64,000 nucleotides of DNA from Pycnococcus provasolii. Lineage: Eukaryota; Chlorophyta; Pseudoscourfieldiophyceae; Pseudoscourfieldiales. The DNA is taken from the NCBI GenBank assembly GCA_049487715.1, contig CP150584.1, positions 372,001 through 436,000 on the forward strand. Reading direction: 5' to 3'. This document shows positions 1 through 10,008 of this stretch, one piece after another. The position numbers and the translations under genes are program-made. The notes under the pieces are model-generated. The model made no database searches and was not told the origin of the DNA. It saw only the letters and a program-made list of their open reading frames with translations. The number at the start of each line of letters is the position of its first letter. Positions within the stretch are counted from its first letter, which is position 1.

Positions 1-1
1 G

Positions 2-3000
2 CTCCTGGGTTCAGATGCCACGCCCAGCGGGTTCTGGATCACGAATCCTTCGAATTCCTTCTACGATAATCGATGTGGTGGAAGCGCGTTTCACTGCTAT
101 TGGTACGACCTGGGCGACACGAACACCGGAGTCACGAATACTCGGTCATTTGGCGGTTTTGCGAACAACGTTGCGCACAGCTGCAAGATGGGACTTCGTC
201 TATGGACTGGATACACGCCATCAAGTATCGCATATTTCAGGAATTACACTGTGTTCAGCACCATGTATGGCATACGCGTCGATCCATACGATGTGGGCAT
301 CAAGAATTGCCGCTTTGATCACATTGCTGCGGCTGACAATGAATTTGGCATTGCGCTTCAAAATACGAAGAATCAGGGAAATTACGACTTTGCGCAGCTA
401 ACAAATGCCTTAGTCGTGGTGAAGACATCCAGCGCAACGCGCAACTTCAACTTCCCAAAGGCAACTGCATTTGAATTTGGCCAGGTGAACCAGTACGGCG
501 CCGCCGTGAATTCAGTGGTCGTGGCAAATGTCAACGACAACCAGAAGGTGTACTTAGGATGCAGTGGGTGCAAGGGCTTAATGGGTGGTCAGATGATATA
601 TCTGACGAATATGCGTTACATCAACGTCGGTGCGTCGAACATGGTCAGGTATCGTCACCTGATGGAGGCGGTCTACTACGATACGGACGGAACTACCACA
701 GGCAAAGGTCCCGGCAGCTGGATGGCGCGCTTGGATCCGGCGTTGGTAACGTCCCCATCCTGCGAGAACCACATTGCAGCTAGGCCAGAAGGCATGGTGT
801 GCGACAGTGCAACTGAGTTAACGACGATCCGTATTCGGAAGCCGGAGCCGTCGAATGTCCTCTTCGAGCGCAGTATAACATTTTATCGCCAGCCCGACGA
901 TTCAAGCAGCATGGACGATGCAGCGTTCGCGGCTGCTACCAAGAAGAGCTTAAGTCGTCCATTCCAGCCTTATGGTCTCTGCGGTCGTGAAGGAAGCATA
1001 TGCACGAAGCAGGTGCACTGCATCGTTGACGGCAAGTCCACGTCAAACTTTGCATACCGCATGGAGTGGGATTTTCCAGGTCTCGTGGATCTCAATAACC
1101 AGCCTTACTGGGTTGATCCCACGAGCGTCAACCCCTTCATTCTCCAGTCCCTTCACCCTGGCGTGCGGTATCGCCTCTTGTATCGCCATATGGAGCTTCC
1201 CGAGGCATTCACGTTCAACGGAGCGACGACTGAACAGTACCTCGTACCAAGCAATCCAGGCAGTGCCGACGATGCTCATGCCACCTTCCGTTTCAACGGC
1301 GCATCGGCTCGATACAATCGCACATTCAGCATTGCCGTGGCAGGTGCAGATGGAACTCGCATGGCCCCACAAACCACGTCACACACTCTTGAGGTGCGTG
1401 GTTGTCCACCTGAAGGATGTGTAATCCCATCGCCGCCCATGCCCCCAGCCATCCCGCAAGCGTGGGATTGGTGCGGCATAGACCCAGCCACGAATGCAAT
1501 GCGAGGTCCCGGCGACGCTCATCCTGAGTGGCCGAGCGGTTTCGTTCCACGCGTAAACGAGGATGTGTTCATCGCACTTGGGAAAAATGTGACTGTCGAC
1601 TGCGTGAACACGGCTCGCGTGAATAAGGTCACTGTGCAGGGCGCCCTCAAATTCAAGGAGAATGTCAGGGCCACGCTGCGCGCTCGCCTCGTTATCGTGG
1701 AGCCGCTCGGGAAAGTTCTCATCGGACAGTCGACAGCGAGTCCTCATGCGGGTCACGCGGCGTTCGAGCTCTATGGCGACCGTTATTCGGGCTACGAATA
1801 TGGCTTCCAAACCGCAACAATTGGCGTGATGGGAGAATTCCGCGCATTCGGGTCGCTTCCTGCAAGCGGCGCGGTCACCCTTCTTTCTCACTCTGTTTCA
1901 GCGGGCGATACAACTGCTCGTGTCGAGGGGGACCACACCGACTGGGCGAATAGTGGCGTCAACAGCACAAGCTTCAGTGGCGGACCGCGAATTTCCATCG
2001 CCGCGACCACACAGGGTGTTCCAGATCCTTCCGTCGTGAGCGCGGAGAGCGTCACCATCCAATCAGCCACGTACGATGCTGCCACGAACGTAACAACGTT
2101 CACACTTGGGCAACCGCTTGGTGCGAATCACCTTGGTTTGGCGGAAGGAACGATTACCGTCGGAGCTGCGGGATCGAGCAGGAGCTTTCGGATGGCGGCG
2201 GAGGTGGTGCTCCTTTCGAGGAATGTGGAGGTGTACTCCGCGGATGCGCTTGGGATTTCGCAGAAGAAAGGTGCCTCGCTCGCAGTGGCCACGCGCGTCA
2301 ACACGGGCGAGATTGGAGCGCAATATCAGGGAGTGCTTGAAATATCAGGAGTTGAGCTGCACCACTGTGCTGAATGGGGCAAGTCGGAGCGCGCTTGTGT
2401 GTCCGTAGGCCAGACCAGCATGGAGAAGGATGACATGGTTGCTCGTAACTACTCGATGAGCAGCATTCGCGATATTGCTGTGCACACGACATTCACCGGC
2501 GCGTCAATACGTGCGAAGGCTTCCAGCCTTTCCATATCGGGATGTGTTCTTGCGCCAGGTTCGTCAATGATGACGCTCGCGGAATTGAAATACACCGCCG
2601 CGAATGCGTCGGACAAAAACATTGACAATGCGTTGCACATTGAAGGACATGGCAACTCTGTGACTGACTGCGTTCTGATTGGCGCTGGCGGGGGAACATC
2701 GACGCCTGGAAAAATTGGTTTTGGTGCCTCGATGGGCATTATCTACGTAGGTCACAATGTGGCTGTGAAGCGAAACCGCATAAGCGGCTTCAAAGTTTGC
2801 ATGGGCATTGACGGTGCACCGTGCGGTTCTGGAAGAGAGGTGGACAACGTGTTGCATAGCTGTCTCATCGGCTATTCCAGCTCGCGAGGCACCCGTGAGA
2901 GGCTTGCGGACGACCTCATGCCAGGTGTGGCTGAAAGGCAAGCCAACGGAGAGGCGGTTTCGATACCTGGGTATCACAGATGCACGGAAATCATGGGGCT

Positions 3001-6000
3001 CAATGCATACAGGAATGAATGGGCCATCTATGCTGCTACGCTCCGCTTCAGCGATGGCATATTCAAAGGCAGCCTTGTCGTGAGTGGCGCAACTTTAGTG
3101 GACAACGGCGTGGGAATGTATTCGCTGCTTCACGGGCCTTTCGCAGCGAAACATTCCTTGTACGAGCTTTTAACGTGCAGTGTGTACGACACAGTCATCG
3201 TCGGGCACAGTGGCTTAGATTCGTCAAGCCAGTGCGGGAAGACGGGAATGATCGTGCCAGCGTATAAAGGTGGAGCCGGAATGCCTCTTTCATTTCCAGA
3301 AACAGGCCATGAGGAGGTCAGTACGCTGGTAGGTACCAGCCGCATCGTTCGCTGTCACTTCCAGGGATTCGGTCCACGTGGGACTGCATGTTCCGCCAAC
3401 CCTGATGCGATACTTCGAGACAGTGCGTTGGAGCGCGATGTGAATTTCCCAGTCACGATCCACCAAAGCAGCGTATCAGCTGACACTCCAGACAGTGCGA
3501 AGATGAGCTGGATCGGCAGCCTGGCTTCTTCCAAGTGCAACCAGCCGCCAGGTGATGCCTTTAATGCATGCAGTCCATACCTCATGAGCGACCCTCAGAG
3601 ACACACCCTTTTAATTGACGTCGATGGTGGCTTTCTTGGCTACGCTGGCACCGCGTTTACGCGTTGGTTTGGGCACGAGCGCGATGATCCTACCGTCGTG
3701 GACGATTTCCATGCAGAAATACCGCTGAGGATGAAGATCGACTCGAGAATGGCCGTTGACCTCACGGCGGAGCAGACGTATGATTCGCAGGGTGTGTACT
3801 CGCAGGGATGCACATGGAATAAAGATTGGTATGCGTGGTCGTGCCCCGGCGGTAAGCATCGAATGTTCATTTTGGAGTCACTTGATGGCGACTCGTACAA
3901 ACGACGCTTCGCGCCTGTTGGTGTTTCCACGTGCGACGCGGCGAGCGTCACGGGTATCAAGGCGGACCTATTCGTGGCAGGAAATCCGGCGGTTCCAGTG
4001 TCGAGTCGCACGTGTGCCGCGGATATCGTGACGGGTGCCGCGTTCTACACACAGGCGCAGAAGGACACGGCAAAGTTCATGACTGGAACCAAAGAATTGA
4101 GCACGTTTTGGGGCATAGCACCCACGGGTATGCAGACTACCCTTTTCCTAAAGGGCTCTAATCCCACGAAGACTCGTCTCATCATGTTGACGGCAGCCGG
4201 AGCGTCCAGCGCGGATCGCGCGGGGCGATACGTGGATGGTTCGGTGACACAGAGCACCGCAAACGACGAGGCGATGCTAATTTCACTGCACGACCCACGT
4301 CCGAACCAGTACCGTGCGACTGTTGCTAGGAGCAATGTCGACATGCTGCACGACGACGTGCGCATTGGTGATCCCGCATACACGCCACAGACAACCTCCG
4401 CCTATGTTTCGCCCGCCGCCATGCTCACGGACCTTGCCACTCTTGAAAGTGGGCAGCGTGTTCACATGCGACCCGTGATGAAGCACGTCGTGGTCTTGAA
4501 GGCGGGCTTGGATCGATCAGTGACACTGGAGATCCGTAACATGATCCAGCTTGCCTTCGACGTGCCTGCGGTGAGTGCGAACGTCGACGACGCAAGAAGT
4601 GGAACTGGTTTCTTCGCGAACCTGGCACAGAATATAGCTCTGCTCATTGGCATCCCTCAGAGTCGCATCCGCATCACCGCGGCGGCGGCGCCCGCGTCAA
4701 GGCGGCTGATTCGAAGAAGTCTTGCGGCCGGAACGTCGGCCATGCCGCACTATCGTGTTGTGGACATCTCCGACGAGGGCGGTCTGAAGAAGACGTATGC
4801 GCATCATCGCGACTTGCCACAGTTTGCACTCCAACAGCAGAGACCGGCTCTCCTGTTTGAGCTCGTCGAAGAGAATAATGCGACGATATCAACGAGTGCG
4901 CATGGAAATCGCCGCATGCTGTTGAACAGCGGCACGACTGCGATCACCGTAGACGTCTTTGAAGATGATGACACCGCGACCACTACAACCACAGCTGCAC
5001 CATCCGGCGCACCGTCATCGACGCCAGCAGTCGTGGATGAGGAATCATACACAGACCAAATGGCGGGTTACCAGGCTGAGGTGCAGGCTGCCGAGCAGCT
5101 CAACTCGGCGACGGATACGTTTTTGAACGCCGTTTTCGATGGCTCGTTCTCGTCGAGCGTTCTGGGCGACGTTCCCGTTCTTGGTGGCAGCATTACGCCT
5201 GCGGTGGTCCCGGTTGAGCCTTCCGCCCCCAGTCCACCTCCTCCGCCTCCTCCAAATCCACCTCCGAGTCCACCTCCTCCGCCTCCTCCGCCTCCCCCAG
5301 TGCCGCCACTTGCACCAGGTGAAGTGAGCTCGCCGCCACCACCACCAGCACCTCTTCCGCCAGGCCTGCCACCGCCGTCGCCGCCGCCGCCGTCGCCACC
5401 TCCGCCGCCGCCGTCGCCGCCGCTGCCACCACCAAGCGCGCCGACACCATCACCGAGCCCCCCGCCAAAGCTCGTCGTGCCGAATACCATGGTGCTGGAG
5501 GCGCCGTCTACTGCGATGAACGGCGTATCATTCGTGATGCGCGTCAAGCTCACAGACGCGTCTGGCGCTGTGGCATCTGCACTGCCAAAGGCAGCAAACG
5601 GCGATGCAGCGGCGGTGACGCTATCGCTTATCACGCCCTCCGATGGCACTATTTCACTTCAGCAGTCGACGTCGGGTGCAATAGCGTTCGTGGACGGTTC
5701 CGCAACGGTAACGCTCACGCTGCAGAAGTCCACAGCCTGGTCGTCGCAGCAGGAGTCGATTGTGATCTCTGTGTCCTCTAACGTCGTCGTGGGCGGTAGC
5801 GCCATCACGGGAGTGTCCGCCATGACTCTCGGGTCTTCGACTGCAGACACGACTCTCTACCAGCTCGAGGTGAATTCTGGAAGCGTTTCGCTAACACCGG
5901 CGTTCAAGGCGTCGCTCGCGTCGTACGACGTTTCGCTTCCCGCCAGCGTGACAACAGCATCCGTGGTGGCCAAGACTGCGCACCCTAGCGCGACCATCCT

Positions 6001-8830
6001 TGCCGTTTTCACGGGTTCACAGGTGTCCGCGTCGGCCACGATCAGCACGACGGACGGCGGAAGCGGGGCGTACACCCTGACTGTCGCGGGCTTACCCGTT
6101 GGCCAGACATCTGTCGCGATTGTCGTCACGAGTGCTGACAAAGCGCAGACATTTCAGTATGAGCTCAAATTCTCCGCAACCATCTCTCCGGAAGCGAGCA
6201 AGCTCACGAGTCTGTCCATCTCCTCCTTCTACGTGGACACGGAGATTGTGCAGCTCGCGCCAACGTTCGTAACGTCGACTACCTTCTACGTCGCCTCCGT
6301 GCCATATGCGGTGGATCGCGTCAAGGTCGCCGCGGGCTACAACTCCGCGGCTGTCGGCTCGCTAACGGTCGCTGTGGATTCGAGTGGCGGTACCGCGATT
6401 GCGTACGAAACGGCGAAAACGCAGGGCGTCGCGCTGTCGGTGGGAACTAACGTCATCAGCATTGTGGCAACCGCGGTGGATGGGACGAAGAACACATACA
6501 CTGTTTCTTTGATCCGCATCGCGGCGCCGCCGCCCAGCCCGCCGCCAGCTCCTCAGGGCACACCAAGCCCCCCGCCGAGCCCGAGTCCACCTCCACCTAA
6601 GCCTCCGCCGAGTCCACCTCTGCCGAATCCTCCGCCGAATTCACCTCCACCTCCACCTACCACCCCGCCGAGTCCGCCGCCGCCGAGCCCGCCGAGCCCG
6701 CCGAGCCCGCCGCCGAGTCCGTGCATTTCGCTTGGCAACTGCTCCCCGCCGCCGCCGAGCCCGCCGAGCCCGCCACCGCCGAGCCCGCCGAGCCCGCCGC
6801 CGAGCCCGCTGCCGCCGAGCCCGCCGCCGCCGAGCCCGCCGAGCCCGCCGCCGGGCCCGCCGCCGCCGCAGACGGAGGCTGAGGTTGTGACATTTTCGAC
6901 ACGCTTCGACGTCGACTTTTCCGCGATATCATCCACGCAGAGCGCGTTCTCGCAATTCAAGGCGGACGTGACGAGGCGTGTTGCGGCATCCTCAGGCGTG
7001 CCCGAAAGCCAGGTCTACGTGGATGTTTACCAGGGATCTGTCGTGGTGAAGGCACGCGTCGTGTTTGAGAAAATCGACACTTCCGACGCGGCCCAGTCGG
7101 CATCTGCTGTGTTCATTGAGAAGGTGAAGACGAACATCGCCGACGTGTTTGCTCCGGTACAAGCACCGCCGACCCAGGGCGCTTCACGGGGCCCTTCACC
7201 TACGACGTTTGACCTTGGTGCTCCCAGCCTCGTGACGAGCGATGGCGGCATCACCGTCACAACAGACACGGTGAACACGGAAATCTTCCGTCCCCCTCCA
7301 CCTCCGAGCCCGCCGCCGCCGCCAAGTCCGAACCCGCCACCACCGCCACCGCCAAGTCCGAACCCGCCGCCGAGCCCGCCGCCGCCTATCCTCCACCAGG
7401 ATGCGCGCATTGACACGTTGCGCGTGGTGATTGGACGCGGAGGATGGGGATCTCCCGCGACATTTTCGAAGCCGTTTGACGGCAACGTGTTTGAGTACGA
7501 GCTTGCTGTCGAAGATGCGAGTTTGGGCTTGCGAATCTACATGGAGGCTGTGGACATGCGTGCTCGCATCAGCTGGTTTGCCACGGACGCGAGTGAAGCT
7601 GAGAGGACGATTGTGGGCGACACGCCAACCACGGTGGCAACATACGCCGTCGGATTCGAGATGAAGTGGAAGGACGACCTTCCTCCCGGGAAGTCGTGGC
7701 TGTCCATTCGGGTGATGGCTGGCGATGGCACCACTTCGCTGACGTACCGCATCCACCTGGTGAGCCGCGTGCCGGCTCGTCGTGCACGCCTTCGGAGCCT
7801 CGCACCCATCACGCGGCCTCCCGCTCCCACACGATTCCAGCCCGAGTTCGGGCCGTACAACCTCCACTACACGCTCTTCGTGCCGTGGTACGTGGAATCT
7901 TTCACAAGCGTCGCGGTGGCGAACGACGACATGGCGAGCATTTTCGCGCAGGGCTACGTGATCGAGCCTGGCATTAGCGTTGGCGGCGAACGGTACCGTG
8001 TGAATGGGACGGGCTTGTCGATGCGCTCTCGAACGTTGCCTGAGATGAAGCTTGCGTACGCTCCCACCATCAACCGCGTGAGCGTTCGCGTACTCAGCGT
8101 GGACGGCATGACGCAGTTCTCGTACGAGTTTGCGATTGTCCGTGCGCCGAAACCGGAGTTTGCGATGTACCCTCCTCCCGCTCCGTTCCCGCCGCCAACA
8201 CCAAGTCCACCTCCTCCGGAGAACTTGGTGAACTTTGCGGGAACGACGGTACCTCCCGTAAACTTCGAGAAGGAGCTCGAGAAAGCTCGCCAAGAAACTG
8301 CGGTAAAGGTTGGCCTGCCCCTTGGAGTTGGATTGGCGGCTGCACTTGTTGTTGCCATTTGTGTTTATTTCAGGTACAAGCATGCCGTCAAGAAGGTGGA
8401 AGAAGCGGAGGAGGAGATTGAGAAGCAGGCTGAGGAGATTTCTGAAAAGCAGCGCGCCATCGGCCAAATGATGGGTGAGTTCAGGTCGAATATCGTGGCG
8501 AATGTTCGACTGATGCGAAATCGAACATTCGTGCGTGCCTTCTTCGGCCTGCCCATGACAAGTAAGGCGGGTGCGGCAATTGGCAAAATGCGAGCAGCTT
8601 CCGCCGCGTTGATGCTTGGGCAATCGGCAGCAAAAACACCAAGGTCGCCTGGAAGCGTGAGCCCTGGACCGATTGCCCTTGCGACGGTAGATGAAGAAGA
8701 AGGAGAAATGGGAATAGGAGGAGGAGGAGGAGGAGGAGGGGGAGGGGGAGGAGAAGGAGGAGGAGAGGAGAAGAAGGAGTTCAATCAAAATGAGATCCCT
8801 CAAGCTCCTCCTGCCTTTTCTTCTTCTTAG
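2..8830 (+). CDS. Giant G8 / parallel-beta-helix surface protein with Pro-rich linkers and C-terminal membrane anchor (5' end outside window)
   Basis: The frame is already open at base 2, so this is the last ~2,940 residues of a larger protein; the first internal ATG (188) is not the start. The first visible segment (GFWITNPSN...CYWYDL) resembles the end of a G8/PbH1 region of the PKHD1L1/CEMIP type. A clear G8 domain follows at about 1465-1860, then a long parallel-beta-helix-like stretch (about 2230-3500). Four Ser-Pro/poly-Pro linkers (about 5220-5470, 6525-6870, 7290-7390, 8165-8220) separate beta-sandwich modules resembling the cadherin-like PF12733 family (about 5860-6175, 6180-6520, 7395-7770, 7830-8145). 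One membrane helix lies at about 8305-8370. The cytoplasmic tail is short, starts with a charged coiled coil and ends in a Gly/Glu-rich run. The Pro-rich linkers resemble hydroxyproline-rich algal wall or flagellar glycoproteins. A cell-surface role is inferred; the exact function is unknown. Confidence 0.85.
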   Translation, partial: LLGSDATPSGFWITNPSNSFYDNRCGGSAFHCYWYDLGDTNTGVTNTRSFGGFANNVAHSCKMGLRLWTGYTPSSIAYFRNYTVFSTMYGIRVDPYDVGIKNCRFDHIAAADNEFGIALQNTKNQGNYDFAQLTNALVVVKTSSATRNFNFPKATAFEFGQVNQYGAAVNSVVVANVNDNQKVYLGCSGCKGLMGGQMIYLTNMRYINVGASNMVRYRHLMEAVYYDTDGTTTGKGPGSWMARLDPALVTSPSCENHIAARPEGMVCDSATELTTIRIRKPEPSNVLFERSITFYRQPDDSSSMDDAAFAAATKKSLSRPFQPYGLCGREGSICTKQVHCIVDGKSTSNFAYRMEWDFPGLVDLNNQPYWVDPTSVNPFILQSLHPGVRYRLLYRHMELPEAFTFNGATTEQYLVPSNPGSADDAHATFRFNGASARYNRTFSIAVAGADGTRMAPQTTSHTLEVRGCPPEGCVIPSPPMPPAIPQAWDWCGIDPATNAMRGPGDAHPEWPSGFVPRVNEDVFIALGKNVTVDCVNTARVNKVTVQGALKFKENVRATLRARLVIVEPLGKVLIGQSTASPHAGHAAFELYGDRYSGYEYGFQTATIGVMGEFRAFGSLPASGAVTLLSHSVSAGDTTARVEGDHTDWANSGVNSTSFSGGPRISIAATTQGVPDPSVVSAESVTIQSATYDAATNVTTFTLGQPLGANHLGLAEGTITVGAAGSSRSFRMAAEVVLLSRNVEVYSADALGISQKKGASLAVATRVNTGEIGAQYQGVLEISGVELHHCAEWGKSERACVSVGQTSMEKDDMVARNYSMSSIRDIAVHTTFTGASIRAKASSLSISGCVLAPGSSMMTLAELKYTAANASDKNIDNALHIEGHGNSVTDCVLIGAGGGTSTPGKIGFGASMGIIYVGHNVAVKRNRISGFKVCMGIDGAPCGSGREVDNVLHSCLIGYSSSRGTRERLADDLMPGVAERQANGEAVSIPGYHRCTEIMGLNAYRNEWAIYAATLRFSDGIFKGSLVVSGATLVDNGVGMYSLLHGPFAAKHSLYELLTCSVYDTVIVGHSGLDSSSQCGKTGMIVPAYKGGAGMPLSFPETGHEEVSTLVGTSRIVRCHFQGFGPRGTACSANPDAILRDSALERDVNFPVTIHQSSVSADTPDSAKMSWIGSLASSKCNQPPGDAFNACSPYLMSDPQRHTLLIDVDGGFLGYAGTAFTRWFGHERDDPTVVDDFHAEIPLRMKIDSRMAVDLTAEQTYDSQGVYSQGCTWNKDWYAWSCPGGKHRMFILESLDGDSYKRRFAPVGVSTCDAASVTGIKADLFVAGNPAVPVSSRTCAADIVTGAAFYTQAQKDTAKFMTGTKELSTFWGIAPTGMQTTLFLKGSNPTKTRLIMLTAAGASSADRAGRYVDGSVTQSTANDEAMLISLHDPRPNQYRATVARSNVDMLHDDVRIGDPAYTPQTTSAYVSPAAMLTDLATLESGQRVHMRPVMKHVVVLKAGLDRSVTLEIRNMIQLAFDVPAVSANVDDARSGTGFFANLAQNIALLIGIPQSRIRITAAAAPASRRLIRRSLAAGTSAMPHYRVVDISDEGGLKKTYAHHRDLPQFALQQQRPALLFELVEENNATISTSAHGNRRMLLNSGTTAITVDVFEDDDTATTTTTAAPSGAPSSTPAVVDEESYTDQMAGYQAEVQAAEQLNSATDTFLNAVFDGSFSSSVLGDVPVLGGSITPAVVPVEPSAPSPPPPPPPNPPPSPPPPPPPPPPVPPLAPGEVSSPPPPPAPLPPGLPPPSPPPPSPPPPPPSPPLPPPSAPTPSPSPPPKLVVPNTMVLEAPSTAMNGVSFVMRVKLTDASGAVASALPKAANGDAAAVTLSLITPSDGTISLQQSTSGAIAFVDGSATVTLTLQKSTAWSSQQESIVISVSSNVVVGGSAITGVSAMTLGSSTADTTLYQLEVNSGSVSLTPAFKASLASYDVSLPASVTTASVVAKTAHPSATILAVFTGSQVSASATISTTDGGSGAYTLTVAGLPVGQTSVAIVVTSADKAQTFQYELKFSATISPEASKLTSLSISSFYVDTEIVQLAPTFVTSTTFYVASVPYAVDRVKVAAGYNSAAVGSLTVAVDSSGGTAIAYETAKTQGVALSVGTNVISIVATAVDGTKNTYTVSLIRIAAPPPSPPPAPQGTPSPPPSPSPPPPKPPPSPPLPNPPPNSPPPPPTTPPSPPPPSPPSPPSPPPSPCISLGNCSPPPPSPPSPPPPSPPSPPPSPLPPSPPPPSPPSPPPGPPPPQTEAEVVTFSTRFDVDFSAISSTQSAFSQFKADVTRRVAASSGVPESQVYVDVYQGSVVVKARVVFEKIDTSDAAQSASAVFIEKVKTNIADVFAPVQAPPTQGASRGPSPTTFDLGAPSLVTSDGGITVTTDTVNTEIFRPPPPPSPPPPPSPNPPPPPPPSPNPPPSPPPPILHQDARIDTLRVVIGRGGWGSPATFSKPFDGNVFEYELAVEDASLGLRIYMEAVDMRARISWFATDASEAERTIVGDTPTTVATYAVGFEMKWKDDLPPGKSWLSIRVMAGDGTTSLTYRIHLVSRVPARRARLRSLAPITRPPAPTRFQPEFGPYNLHYTLFVPWYVESFTSVAVANDDMASIFAQGYVIEPGISVGGERYRVNGTGLSMRSRTLPEMKLAYAPTINRVSVRVLSVDGMTQFSYEFAIVRAPKPEFAMYPPPAPFPPPTPSPPPPENLVNFAGTTVPPVNFEKELEKARQETAVKVGLPLGVGLAAALVVAICVYFRYKHAVKKVEEAEEEIEKQAEEISEKQRAIGQMMGEFRSNIVANVRLMRNRTFVRAFFGLPMTSKAGAAIGKMRAASAALMLGQSAAKTPRSPGSVSPGPIALATVDEEEGEMGIGGGGGGGGGGGGEGGGEEKKEFNQNEIPQAPPAFSSS

Positions 8831-10008
8831 GGAAGTCTTTAGTAGAGAGAAGAGTTGTTCATAGAGGAGAGACAAGAACACAAGCTTATTATGGTGAGTT
8901 TATGACAATGACAATAACGACAAGAGCAGCAGCACATTCTGTTTTGATTTCTTCGGTTTTTATCTGTTTGTTTGTGCGTGCATTTATTTGTTGAGAACAA
9001 TTTTATTAGAAACCTTTTTTTAGTGAACATTGTTTTAGTAATAATAATTGAACAAGTTAGTTGGTTATTATATATTGGTTTTTTATTGAGTGTGCCACCA
9101 TCTGGGTCGCAAACGACCACGACGCGCCCTTCGGCTTTTGCTGTGGCTTCTCGCTCGAGTATGTCTTTGCATACTTTTGCTATGCCGCACTCCCCGAACG
9201 CTGCGAAAGTAAGTACGAGTAGAACGACGAGTAGTAAGTACGACGAGTAGTAAGTAGTAGGCACACCGACGGCTCCGTGCTTCCTAAGTAGCACACATCG
9301 GAGGGCATCGTCGTTTTTACGGGTTTTGGTGTGTGTGGTGTGGGAAGGTGAGTAGTCCTAATTAACTTCCACTTCACTTCCCCATCACCACAAACAACAA
9401 ATTCCTCAAACTCACGAAGTTCCTTCATCCTCGCCGGCTCCAATACGCTGAGTGTGGATGCGCCCGCCGCGGCATGAAGTGGTGGTGGTGGAGGTGGTGG
9501 AGGGGAGCAGGACTTCACGAGGAGGCCTCGGCGAGGCCTCGCCTTATTTTCGAGACACGAGCCGTGAGCGACGCCATTGATCTTTTGGGCAATTATTCTT
9601 CATACATAGTACGACCGAGACCTTTCATTCATTTATTCATCAGGCATGCAAGAGCGGGATTGCCATTCCCCACCGGCGGAAATCCCCGGGCACGTCGAGG
9701 ATTCTTGATCTACAACGGATCCCCGCGAATCCGTTGGGTACTAGTTGAAAAAAAAATCTTTGGTAAATTTGTTTGAATGGACAGTCCACTCACTCTCACC
9801 TAGGAACGGGGTGAGCAAAACCCTGTCCCGACCCATCGTCGAGGTCGTTGTCGACGTCGATGCTGATAATAATAATGCATCTCCCTCACGACGATGACCA
9901 ACCACCTCAAGACTGCCTGCTTGAGCGCCTTTTTTCCCACCCCCCCGCAGGCAGCGTTACTCTTGTTGAGAACATCCTTTTCTCAAGATTTCCTCAAGAT
10001 TTCTGACG
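8831..10008. other. Intergenic region with AT-rich 3' flank, degenerate short repeats and a hairpin
   Basis: The first part is the AT-rich 3' flank of the giant surface gene. Positions 9207-9262 contain reiterated gagtag/taagta units. A perfect 7-bp inverted repeat (AACGGAT/ATCCGTT) at 9714-9735 can form a small hairpin. I see no convincing conserved coding sequence apart from the doubtful minus-strand locus listed separately. Confidence 0.4.
9050..9518 (-). CDS. Possible small two-exon gene, unidentified
   Basis: On the minus strand a short reading frame starts with a Pro-rich leader (ATG at 9518, or MKELREFEEF at 9429). A frame further downstream (about 9200 to 9085) has coding-like composition and begins right after a good 3' splice site (TTTCGCAG). 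If the two are joined, the product would be a small soluble protein, but I could not fix the 5' splice site or the stop. No family is recognised. It may equally be non-coding DNA. Confidence 0.2.

Noticed and set aside
7196-8881. Long minus-strand frame (561 codons) opposite the giant surface protein
   Set aside because: Arg/His/Ser-rich shadow of the Pro-rich plus-strand gene with no family motif.
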